From Heliocidaris erythrogramma (taxonomy: Eukaryota; Echinodermata; Echinoidea; Camarodonta; Echinometridae): a DNA stretch of 64,000 nt. Shown here one piece after another: positions 43,401 to 53,174 of the stretch. The notes under the pieces are model-generated. The model saw nothing but the letters and a program-made list of their open reading frames with translations. It did not search any database and was not told the DNA's origin. The stretch spans positions 28,986,094-29,050,093 of the forward strand of contig CM046857.1 of NCBI GenBank assembly GCA_025617745.1, in the 5' to 3' direction. The first letter of the stretch is position 1; the number at the start of each line of letters is the position of its first letter. The translations under genes were made by a program, and so were the position numbers.

Positions 43401-44708
43401 GACATGTACCTAGTTATGAACTATGGTATTATAAATTGCCCCATTGCAGCCATGTTGCTTGTAACTTACAATAAGAATGTATCCAGATATAAAGAGAGGT
43501 ATGGTTTTCTTTGTTCCCTTTAGACGGACTGCCACACAGCTACCCCTACCAGCCATCAATGATGAACAGAGACCCAAGATTGACCTGATCATTTTCATTC
43601 TTGATGCAAATGTCACACTCAGGTGAGAACTTGGGGACCCTTGATCTTAGTTTATCAAGATTGGCATCCTCTAGTTGTTTTATGTTGTTAGTAGTCTTAG
43701 TAGACTTATGGGGTGTTGCAAGAAAGTTGCAATCAATTGCAAATTGTAAAGCAAATTAGAACAACCATTCTGAATGGTTCAGGGTCTGCCCATTCAAGAG
43801 GATGCGCTTGCAACAATGATTTTGATTGGTCAGTACCGATCAGTTGCAACTTGCAATCAATCGCAACTTTCTTGCAACACCCCATAATATTATTTAGAAC
43901 TTAGTCACTATATGCCAACTGAAAGCAAGGTTGACTTCAATAAATATGTTTTACAAAATGACTATGTAAGGGATCATACCAAAATATGATGATGCTCATG
44001 ATACTGAGGAAAGAAAGCAATGCAAGTATTTCTTGGGCAATACCTCTCACAATACTTTATCCACATGGGGTATTAAAAAAAACGAAAAACATTTGTTAAC
44101 TCACAAATGATTGTTCATGTTTATCACTCCTTGTCTCCTTTTGACATTTTATTTTAATATGTTCAGTGCATAAAACTTGAATTGTCATTGATCAATAGAA
44201 TTTGATGTTGTGCTTTTGTCACCTAGCCTGAAGACAATCGCTGATTCCTTACCTCACGTGGATCCTACCTACTTCCTTGGGAGGGTTTGTTTTCTCGCTC
44301 TCAATGCAACCAGTGAGAAGACACAATGCGCTGATATAGGAGACATTTTAGCTCTCTGTGATGCGTATGATTCGCCATTGATCTGTGGAGACCTAGAGGT
44401 AAGAGCAACCGTTAAAGAGGAAGTCCACTCTGATATCAAGGTGGTTTTAGTAAAAGCAGTCAATCTGCTGAAGGACAAGAAAGTTATGAATTTTGAAGTT
44501 GGTATTTGATTTGATGCATATGAATATTACCATGGGTAATAAAGCTTCATTCTCTGTGTATTTGCCCGATCAGACACAACAACAGAGGGAATCCCTAGCA
44601 AGACGGCTGGTAGAGATGACAGAGATAGCTGCCGGATTTAGACCCGGTGTAAGCCCACTCCTTGTCCAGTCTACAAGACGTTCATATCAGTTTGTGAAGG
44701 ACCTTTAA
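37414..44708 (+). CDS. CENPM: centromere protein M (five exons)
   Basis: Coding exons are 37414-37491, 42911-42990, 43524-43622, 44227-44398 and 44574-44708 (564 nt, 187 residues; human CENP-M has 180). Every junction has GT/AG and all phases agree. The N-terminus LLPFNKLPELNSAVVLLIGF, LPLPAINDEQRPKIDLIIFI, HVDPTYFLGRVCFLA, SPLICGDLE and a C-terminal helix ending KDL align along the whole vertebrate protein. CENP-M is a small-GTPase-like pseudo-enzyme that stabilises the CENP-H/I/K/M part of the constitutive centromere-associated network at inner kinetochores. As expected, the P-loop position (IGFQSIRKKELAEAM) lacks GKS/T, so GTP binding is not predicted. The start ATG sits in AAGATGG; an in-frame ATG at 37309 lies in T-rich sequence and is less likely. 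Intron 1 is 5.4 kb and full of repeats; intron 3 carries a MITE. Confidence 0.92.
38286..38352 (+). repeat. hairpin in CENPM intron 1
   Basis: CCGTCTGTCTATGGGGAA pairs with TTCCCCATAACAGACGG across a ~30-base loop. It may be a MITE core. Confidence 0.55.
39701..40322. repeat. interspersed repeat with ACCCACGCC ends and internal direct repeats
   Basis: It begins ACCCACGCCTTAGCGGCG and ends with the inverted GGCGTGGGT. Inside, ATCGATTCTTTCCTGTCACT-like units recur at about 39752, 40046, 40060 and 40160, with ACCGATCATCACCAAAA at 40023 and 40137. Near the right end lies GTTCTCTAGTTATCTTGTAC followed by (ACAA)n. It is probably a mobile element; the family is not named. Confidence 0.5.
41386..41656 (+). 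mobile_element. GC-rich ~275-bp interspersed element, copy 2
   Basis: It matches 31375-31654 in order and orientation: CCGCAGATTGTGGACG, GTGATCGTTGCC, CGCTCAGCCTGAGCTCGAGC, CCAACGGACGCGTTTGACGC, TTTGTGTACGAGTGAATGGG, CCCTTTAAA. It lies in CENPM intron 1. A TTTAAAAGGGCAAAAT stretch at 41352 may pair with the right end TTTCCCTTTAAA, so the true left border could be further out. Confidence 0.7.
42139..42312 (+). mobile_element. tRNA-derived SINE with LINE-like ATT tail
   Basis: The A box is TGGATCAGTGGATAAGTCC and the B box GGTTCGAATCC, in a tRNA-like head whose stems are mostly broken. A short body is followed by GGCGCCTTGAGCATCTTGTG, AATATAAATGTAGC and an (ATT)n tail, the usual 3' end of L2-mobilised SINEs. 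It lies in CENPM intron 1, sense strand. Confidence 0.7.
42911..42990 (+). CDS. CENPM: CENPM exon 2
   Basis: Acceptor CCTTCAG|CTG, donor CAAGT|GTAAGT. It encodes LIGFQSIRKKELAEAMVALN, the degenerate P-loop and first helix. It ends two bases into a Val codon. Confidence 0.88.
43524..43622 (+). CDS. CENPM: CENPM exon 3
   Basis: Acceptor CCCTTTAG|ACGG, donor CTCAG|GTGAGA. It encodes TQLPLPAINDEQRPKIDLII, matching human SLPLPSSVNRPRIDLIV. Confidence 0.9.
43709..43884. mobile_element. TA-flanked MITE in CENPM intron 3
   Basis: The left end TGGGGTGTTGCAAGAAAGTT and the right end in reverse are identical over 22 bases and then similar. TA occurs immediately outside both ends (43707-43708, 43885-43886). 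TA duplication suggests a Tc1/mariner-type element. It is 176 bp and non-coding. Confidence 0.8.
44227..44398 (+). CDS. CENPM: CENPM exon 4
   Basis: Acceptor CACCTAG|CCTG, donor CTAGAG|GTAAGA. It encodes LPHVDPTYFLGRVCFLALNA and ends SPLICGDLE, the best-conserved part of the protein. Confidence 0.92.
44574..44708 (+). CDS. CENPM: CENPM exon 5 (terminal)
   Basis: Acceptor GATCAG|ACACAA, stop TAA at 44706-44708. It encodes SLARRLVEMTEIAAGFRPGV and ends FVKDL, matching the human MAQRLVRVLQICAGHVPGVS region. Confidence 0.9.
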   Translation, partial: TQQQRESLARRLVEMTEIAAGFRPGVSPLLVQSTRRSYQFVKDL

Positions 44709-45480
44709 TAAGATTCCAGTTGAGGAGACATTTATATTTGTTTGCTAAAGACCTTTAACAATTCTACAAGACATTAATATCAGTTTGTGTAGGATATCTA
44801 TCAAGGCTGAAATTTAGAAGACAAGACAGGAATACTTGAGTCAAGGGTCTTGGTGCGCATCGCCTAATGGCTTAAGTGATTCAGTCGACTCAGCAAGGTG
44901 TAAGAACTCATGTCAACCATATCCTCAATCAAGGGGGTAATGATATCATCAACTGACTCCACTGATGAAGGAGAAAGTCGGCATTATCTCAAAGGTGTAT
45001 AGCTTTTAAGATTATGCCAAGGTGTTGATGATGGTTTCAACCTTACCTTCAATTTGTTCAGGGTTACTTTATCTCTGGAGTATGAAGGATAGTGTCAATT
45101 ATATCTCTAACATTAAAACCATCTCTTCAAGGTGATAATTATGGTTTCAACTATATCTTCATGGTGTTAAAAATAACCATTACTCGGGGGGTTAGGGAGA
45201 GTGTCAACTACAGTGTATATATCCAGGCATTTGGGAGAGTGTCCATTCATTTCTGAGGTGTAAGACTTTAAGAGATTGTGTCAAATATCTTGTAAAGATG
45301 GTTCTCTTGGTTTCACAGTGGAAGTGACTACAAATTATATAATAAATTATGTGGAGCTAACTTTGAAGAAGTTCACAGCATCTTACCAGTCTTCCCTTAT
45401 GAAGGAGTGTCATCAGCTTCTTCACAAGAATAATATCAACATAGTTTTCCCTTTATTTTGGCAAACATGTCTGTTCATGC
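44709..45480. other. CENPM 3' flank
   Basis: Probably 3' UTR and downstream DNA. TTCATATCAGTTTGTGAAGGACCTTTAA from the last exon is echoed at 44760-44790 (ACATTAATATCAGTTTGTG). No other exon is supported. Confidence 0.4.
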
Positions 45481-45485
45481 CTTAA

Positions 45486-46123
45486 CCCTAATAGAGCCGG
45501 GTTATTTAGACCCATCTCACAGCCGGGGGGGGGGGGCTGATTCCGCCCCCCCCCTAAGATCTCGGCCGTCCAACGCGCATTCGCAACGAAAATCGGCACA
45601 CACGTCGCCGACCACGTAATCTACAAAACTGTATAGTCAATTTCTCCGAAAAATGTCACAACTAATTAATTATGCTAATTTATGCATAAAATTAATGGTT
45701 TGCTCTAATAAATTAAATAAAGCCCCAAGCTAATTTTTTGTATAGAGACTCTTTGTCAGATTCTGATCAAATAAACCAAAAATTGTTTTTTTAATTTCTT
45801 ATGTATTTCTTTGTTTTTTCGACTTTTGATTTTTTATTGTTTTTTCGATGGAATTCGTCGGCGACACTATTTTAATCATAAACAACATAAAATTAATTGT
45901 TTTTAAACAGTAAAAATAAGATAATGAAACATTTATGAATTTTAGCTGGAAACACAATTTGCATTGGATTTGTACACAAAATCACGTTTTTGAGCAATTT
46001 TGGGTCTGACATGCACTTACGAAATGTTGCGTAACTCCGGAACCGCACGCGCGGACATCACAAATTTGGTCTCAAAAATTGTGCAAGACTTGAAAGAAAA
46101 AAGTAGTGAAGGTCCTATTAGGG
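45486..46123. mobile_element. piggyBac-type MITE with TTAA target duplication
   Basis: The left end TTAA-CCCTAATAGAGCC and the right end GGTCCTATTAGGG-TTAA are inverted repeats of 13 bases with one mismatch. TTAA lies directly outside both (45482-45485, 46124-46127). CCC-starting ends and TTAA duplication define piggyBac elements. The interior is AT-rich with no transposase; a G-run/C-run hairpin lies just inside the left end. Confidence 0.8.
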
Positions 46124-46704
46124 TTAAGTGTAACATACACTAAATCAGGAACCTCCAAAATGCTTTCAGCTTTGAAAGCAAGCTATGAAATGCCATTTCA
46201 TCTTTTTGATCTATAACATGTAATGCATCCGAGTCGTTTGAGAAGGGAAGTACATGTACATTGTTTCATTCCATAAACCTCCATTTATCTTGTGTGTAAT
46301 GATCACGGGACTCAATATATTGTCATTGTCTTCATTTCTGCTTCTAAATTTTGATGACAGTTAAATCTAGCCGGACTCTCTGCATTTACAGCTTTGCAAT
46401 GAAAGTATATTCCAGACTAGCCTGACATATTACAATGTGGATATTAACATGTATAATACATACATGTAGACTGATATTTCATTAGATTATTCATATTTTG
46501 TTTTTATTCTTTTTTGAAGACTGCTTTTGGTTGATATTTAGTTGTTTGAAACCTTAAAGCAATATTTTTTAGCACACCTTGGACTTAATATTTATGAAAA
46601 GTAAACCCTTCAATAGATTTGCTTGCCTTAGGCACAGTATACAGACACATATTATGTATATTTCTTGTAAATATATATTTGTATATAAAATTATTATATT
46701 TTTA

Positions 46705-48435
46705 GCTCACCTGAGCCTAAGGCTCGAGTGAGCTATTGCGATGGAAATTTGTCCGTCGTCCGTCGTCCGTCGTCCGTTAACTTTTTACATTTTCATCTTC
46801 TCCAAAACCCATGATCGGAATTCAACCAAACTTGGTAGGAATCATCCTTAGGGGTAGGGGACCCAAAGTTGCTAAAATGGTACATGTGGCCCCCAGGGGG
46901 GCCCAGGGGGAGGGCCCCCAATTGTAAAAGCTATGTAAATTTCAAACATCTTCTTCTCCAGAACCAGGTATAGCTCAGACTTGGTATTGTGTATGGAGAT
47001 ACCTCTATAGATGAAGAATGAGTGTTGTTCATGAAATTTCTCTGAGTGGCCCTATAGGGGCCCTGTGGGGGTAACATACTGGAGGGGGGGGGGGGCGCTG
47101 CCAGGCAAAATGTACATTCTGATCTTCTTCTCCAAAACACATGATCGGAATTCAACCAAACTTGGTAGGAATCATCCTTAGGGGTAGGGGACCCAAAGTT
47201 GCTAAAATGGTACATGTGGCCCCCAGGGGGGCCCAGGGGGAGGGCCCCCAATTGTAAAAGCTATGTAAATTTCAAACATCTTCTTCTCCAGAACCAGGTA
47301 TAGCTCAGACTTGGTATTGTGTATGGAGATACCTCTATAGATGAAGAATGAGTGTTGTTCATGAAATTTCTCTGAGTGGCCCTATAGGGGCCCTGTGGGG
47401 GTAACATACTGGAGGGGGGGGGGGCGCTGCCAGGCAAAATGTACATTCTGATCTTCTTCTCCAAAACACATCATCGGAATTCAACCAAACTTGGTAGGAA
47501 TCATCCTTAGGGGTAGGGGACCCAAAGTTGCTAGAATGGTACATGTGGCCCCCAGGGGGGCCCAGGGGGAGGGCCCCCAATTGTAAAAGCTATGTAAATT
47601 TCAAACATCTTCTTCTCCAGAACCAGGTATAGCTCAGACTTGGTATTGTGTATGGAGATACCTCTATAGATGAAGAATGAATGTTCATGAAATTTCTCTG
47701 AGTGGCCCTATAGGGGCCCTGTGGGGGTAACATACTGGAGGGGGGGGGGGGGCGCTGCCAGGCAAAATGTACATTCTGATCTTCTTCTCCAAAACACATC
47801 ATCGGAATTCAACCAAACTTGGTAGGAATCATCCTTAGGGGTAGGGGACCCAAAGTTGCTAAAATGGTACATGTGGCCCCCAGGGGGGCCCAGGGGGAGG
47901 GCCCCCAATTGTAAAAGCTATGTAAATTTCAAACATCTTCTTCTCCAGAACCAGGTATAGCTCAGACTTGGTATTGTGTATGGAGATACCTCTATAGATG
48001 AAGAATGAATGTTCATGAAATTTCTCTGAGTGGCCCTATAGGGGCACTGTGGGGGTAACATACTGGGGGGGTGGGGGGGGGGGCGCTGCCAGGCAAAATG
48101 TACATTCTGATCTTCTCCAAAACACATGATCGGAATTCAACCAAACTCGGTAGGAATCATCCTTAGGGTTAGGGGATCCAAAGTTGCTAAAATGGTACAT
48201 GTGGCCCCCAGGGGGGCCCAGGGGGAGGGCCCCCAAGTGTAAAAGCTATGTAAATTTCAAACATCTTCTTCTCCAGAACCAGGAATAGCTCAGACTTGGT
48301 ATTGTGTATAGAGATACCTCTATAGATGAAGAATGAAAGTTGTTCATGAAATTTTTCTGGGTGGCCTTATAGGGGCCCCTGCACCAGATGTGAATTGATC
48401 CACCTCAGGTGGGCGTCGTGCCCCCTGGGGCTCTT
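46705..48435 (+). mobile_element. composite repeat with TAGCTCACCTGAGCC hairpin head
   Basis: It opens with the hairpin AGCTCACCTGAGCC-TAA-GGCTCGAGTGAGCT, then four GTCCGTC units, then the five-copy ~329-bp array. It ends CACCTCAGGTGGGCGTCGTG and CCCCCTGGGGCTCTTGTTTA. This head and tail form a family widespread in marine invertebrate genomes. The mechanism of movement is not evident. Confidence 0.65.
46794..48385 (+). repeat. tandem array, 5 x ~329 bp
   Basis: TGATCGGAATTCAACCAAAC (or TCATCGG...) occurs at 46812, 47142, 47471, 47799 and 48127: spacings 330, 329, 328, 328. Copies are about 97% identical except at G-runs. Each unit contains GGTACATGTGGCCCCCAGGG, GGCCCTATAGGGGCCCTGTG and CTGCCAGGCAAAATGTACAT. 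Open frames through it on the minus strand repeat with the unit and are not genes. Confidence 0.95.
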
Positions 48436-49263
48436 GTTTAATTATAAAATGAAGATGTATTTTGTTTTCAGGATTAAAGAAGTAGTTAGAATTCTTGGTG
48501 TTGGTGTTGCCAAATAGAATTTTTCAGTAACAAAAAAGGTGTTTTTTTTTTATTTCCTCATAGCAAACCATTTCATCAGTCTGGTTTTCTAATATTCTAT
48601 TGTTTTAGAATTCACTTAAAGATGTTCTGAATGGTCTCTTAGAGATATATAATTTCCCTGTACCATTTTCAAGACAATAATGTTTTACAAATTAACAAAC
48701 TGGAGAGTAACATGTATATGTCTGTTTGTTTCAAGAATGAATTTATTATTGGTGATTTTATTTAATTTGAGGTAATTATTAATTAATTCACAGTCTGCAG
48801 GCATAATTTTCACATTTCATCTCCATGTTCCAGCCCATGCTTTCTGCTGTATATTATACTATTTGATGAAGTTAATAAAATTCTATGTAACTATGATATA
48901 TTATCTGTGTAATTGGTCATGGTGTTATCCTTTGTATTTAATGTAGAAACACTTTTAGGGTAGATCCACCATTTTTGAAGGGTCAAACACTACAAGTTTA
49001 TTAAATAAAATCAAGGAAATCTGCGAGATTGATTGTTTGAGTGTAAAAACTACATGGGCTTATCAAAAAGTGCCCCTTTTATCCATCCCCCCCACCACCT
49101 TTATTAAAGAGATATTCCATTACCCTTGGAAATAGGCTTCAATTCTAATGTCTGAAAATTTTACTTACAAATGAGCTTTTCCCGTAAGAGCTATGTCAAG
49201 TTCTGGAATATGTAATGAAATTGTATTTTAAGAGAAACTGGTAAAGCAATTCAATTGTATGAT
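48436..49263. other. gene-free AT-rich stretch
   Basis: No exon or terminal repeat is recognised. Confidence 0.4.
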
Positions 49264-51103
49264 ACAATAGTCCAGTAGAATTTTTTGAGACCTGGAAAAG
49301 TTGTTAAGTACAAGGTTTTTTTGTTGATTCGTATTCTAGATGGGTATTGAGGTAAATTCAGCTTGGTTGCCACCTTGGCAACCTTGAGCAATTTTTTTAA
49401 TTAGCCTAATTAGCATAATCATCTAATTAGCATATATGCAATATATAATATGTTGCTAATCTTAACCCAGAAAACCCAGAAATTTTCTAGGGGTTTCTAT
49501 GACGAGGAATTCATTTATGACATCGGTTTTTATTTTTAAGTAATATAATTGTCGTGAATAGCATAATTAGCATATGTACAATATATGGACTTCTTTGCCA
49601 TTGTTTATCCAGAAAACCTGAAAACATAAATAATTCAACTTTTCTAGGGTTTTCTATGACGAGGAATTCATTTATGACACCAGTTTTTATTTTTAAGTAA
49701 TGCAATTGTCATCAATAGCATAATTAGCATATTTAGCTAATTAGCATAGTTATGTACAATATATGGACTTCTTTGCCATTGTTTATCCAGAAAACCTGAA
49801 AACATAAATAATTCAACTTTTCTAAGGTTTTCTATTACGAGGAATTCATTTATGACACCATTTTTTATTTTTAAGTAATGCAATTGTCATAAAAAGCATA
49901 ATTAGCATAATTATGTACTGTATATGGACTTCTTTGCCATTGTTTATCCAGAAAACCTGAAAACATAAATAATTCAACTTTTCTAGGGTTTTCTATGACG
50001 AGGAATTCATTTATGACGCCATTTTTTATTTTTAAGTAATGTAATTGTCGTGAATAGCATAATTAGCATAATGAGCTAATTAGCATATGTGCAATATAAG
50101 CTTAAGCAATATTATGGACTTCTTTGTCATTCTTTATCCAGGAAGCCTGAAAACAAACAAAAAATCATTTTTTCTAGGGTTTTCTATGACGAGGAATTCA
50201 TTTATGACACCAGTTTTTATTTTTAAGTAATGCAATTGTCATAAATAGCATAATTAGCATAATTAGCTAATTAGCATATGTGCAATATACGGACTTCTTT
50301 GCCATTGTTTATCCGGAAAACCTGAAAACATAAATAATTCAACTTTTCTAGGGTTTTCTATGACGAGGAATTCATTTATGACGCCATTTTTTATTTTTAA
50401 GTAATGTAATTGTCGTGAATAGCATAATTAACATAATGAGCTAATTAGCATATGTGCAATATAAGCTTAAGCAATATTATGGACTTCTTTGTCATTGTTT
50501 ATCCAGGAAGCCTGAAAACAAAAAAAAATCAACTTTTCTAGAGTTTTCTATGACGAGGAATTCATTTATGATGCCATTTTTTATTTTTAAGTAATGCAAT
50601 TGTGTTAAATAGCATAATTAGCATAATGAGCTAATTAGCATATGTGCAATATATGGACGACACCAGTTTTTTTTTTTATTAAGTAATGCAACTGTCGTAA
50701 ATGGCATTATTAGCATATGTGCAATATGTAACTTCTTTGTCATTATCTAGAAAGCCTAAAAATGGTGCAATGCAACCTGTCCTGTCAGAAAGAAATTCAA
50801 GAGGCCTCTAGGCAATTGCCTGATTAATATGCTAATTATGCTAATAAGGGTAATTATTATTCGTGTCAACATGGTTGGTCATAAATAAAAATGTATACAC
50901 ATTAAATCTGCCATCCAAGAATTTTCTGGATTAACTATATCAATAAATGCAAATATGCGAATTTACTTATTATGTTAATTGGGCTACTTATACTACATCT
51001 GCATGGAATATCTTTTCACTAACTAATTTGTTGTCTTTAAAAGGTGTTTTCAGGCTTTCTAGATAAACAATGACAAATAAGTCTACATTTTGCTCCTATA
51101 TAG

Positions 51104-52215
51104 CGCATTTGATACCATAGGTCAGTCTTGCCTTTTTTTTTATTGGAAACGCTGAAGATCTGCTTTGACATTGATGATGCTCAGATGGATCGAGTCATAT
51201 TTAACAGATAGACATCAAAAGATCAAGATTGATGATGCTGTCTCTGATTCTTTTCTAGAGCCCTTCGGGGTCCCACAAGGTTCTTGGTTGGGCCCTCTGT
51301 TATTTACTCTGTACACAGGTAATCTCTTTACCAAGGTCAATAAGTTTCCTGGAGTATAATGCCACTGCTACGACGTTGACAGACAGATTTACTTGTCATT
51401 TAGACCCTACGTATATGCTTAAGAGCAAAGCGTCTCGCTCATAGAAGCATGTGTCAGTTATATACGTGAATGGATGCTGCAAAACAAACTCATGCTAAAT
51501 GACAGTAAAACTGAATTGTTGCTCGTTGGCACATCTAAACGGGTATCCAAACTTAATTTCGATTGGATATTTGTTGGAAGTTCTGTCATAAAACCATCCA
51601 TGAATGCTAGAAATCTGGTAGTGCATTTTGACAGTCATTTGAATAAGGAAGCACACATTACCAATGTATGTATATCATCATATTGCATTTTATATAATAT
51701 CAGACATATTAAAAAATACATTGATCAGGATAGTATGAAAACAACTGCTCATGCATGCATCACTAGTAAGTTAGATCATTGTAATGGGTTATTGTATGGA
51801 CTCCCTGACTCTCAAATATGACGACTGCAGCGGGTTCAAAACCTTTGTGCAAGACTAATTTGTGGATACTCGAAAATTCTCAAGGATCACCCCTGTTTTG
51901 AGAGATCTGCACTGGCTGCCAGTGGGACAAAGAATATCTTCTAAAGTCATGTTGTCTATAAAGCTCTAATTGATCAAGCCCCTAAATATATTGTAGATCT
52001 GTTACAACTCAAAGCTTGCAAACATTCCCTCACCCTGCACAGTTCTTGAGATACTTTAATACTGCCAACCCCATCATATAAAACAAAAATAACCTTAGGA
52101 GATCAAGCATTTGTCTGCACAGCCCCAAAATTGTGGAACAACTTACCATTAGAAATCAGGAAATCCCCAACTGTAAATACTTTCAGATAAAAATTAAAAA
52201 CATATCTTTTCATTT
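51104..52215 (+). pseudogene. inactive L2/CR1 reverse transcriptase
   Basis: Frameshifted pieces read, in order, AFDTI, WIESYLTDRHQKIKI, FGVPQGSWLGPLLFTLYT, CHCYDVDRQIYLSF, LMLNDSKTELLLVGTSKR, ITSKLDHCNGLLYGLPDSQI and LQRVQNLCARLICGY. This is the L2/CR1 RT palm and thumb. The catalytic YADD box has become YDVD, and stops follow FPGV (51357) and elsewhere, so it is dead. Confidence 0.85.
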
Positions 52216-52270
52216 AATTACTCCTCTTAGTCATAAGTACATCAGGAGCTCAGCAGTACAGTAGAATATA

Positions 52271-53174
52271 CTGGGCGTTAAAATAAAAGGAAAACCAACT
52301 TTGAAAATTATACGAGTGGACTAAATATTTACCGGAGTTTAATTTCATATCATATGATAGAGTAATTGTTTAGGTTATGGTTTGGGTTGAATGGCTTTGT
52401 CAACTAGCTTGGTAGCTCTTTATTTGTTTATGGCCATCCGTTAGTAAGCAAATCTCACAATGATCAATTTTACGCCTTAACAAAGGGTCTTATGAACTTC
52501 GCAAAGCACGGAACGGAACGAGTTGTTAGTCATAACCTTAAGACTAAGAGGAAGTGAGATCTTCCGATAACACAGAAAACATCTTCGTTTGTCTTGAGTG
52601 CTGCAGGGGTCTCCGTCAATTTTCAACTAAAGTTGAATATTTTGAAAATTAGCAAAGTGAAATCTTTAACCACACGCATGAGTTTTTGATTTTCCTTATT
52701 TATACTCTTTGTTTTTGATTTGCAATTCTTAGTGATATTGCAATCCTTTTGGTTCGCAATGGTTTTTTGGCATGCACCCTTGTTAAAATTCACCGAGACT
52801 GTCTTCTTTGCAAAATGATTTCTATCTGAAAAGGGTTTTATAAAACAAAAATCCTGAATCACGGGTGAATAACATCTCATTTACACAAATTTGAAAAAGA
52901 AAAATATGCACAATGGGGATTGGAGCAGGCCATTTCACAAAAGGCATCTCCTTAACATCATGCTTTGTGTTTTACAAGAAAATGAACCAACTAGATTTTT
53001 GCACAAAATGTTGAAGACAATGGTGTTCAATGATGCATGACCCTGGAAACTTCAACAACTTGCCATTGGAAATATGAATTACTGTTTCATATGGTATGGA
53101 TTTCATTGTTGGTAAACATATAGTTCATTTACAGGAATTTGCAAAGTTGGGTTTCCTTTTTTTGAAACTCCCAG
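52271..53174. mobile_element. TA-flanked 0.9-kb TIR element inside the LINE
   Basis: The left end CTGGGCGTTAAAATAAAAGG and the right end in reverse, CTGGGAGTTTCAAAAAAAGG, pair and continue with AAAACCAACTTTGAAAATT against AAACCCAACTTTGCAAATT. TA lies outside both ends (52269-52270, 53175-53176). No transposase motif is found. Tc1/mariner-type is inferred from the TA. Confidence 0.75.

Noticed and set aside
44709..45485. Possible extra CENP-M-related exon at 45276-45485
   Set aside because: The reading frame of exon 5 ends at 44708 with the expected C-terminus; the later frame has no similarity to the family.
46931..48236. Repeated open frames ending SLSYTWFWRRRCLKFT
   Set aside because: They recur with the 329-bp tandem unit and are interrupted at each G-run; no homology.
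46705..48435. Helitron assignment for the TAGCTCACCTGAGCC element
   Set aside because: A terminal hairpin exists, but the spacing to a CTRR end and the A/T insertion site do not fit cleanly.
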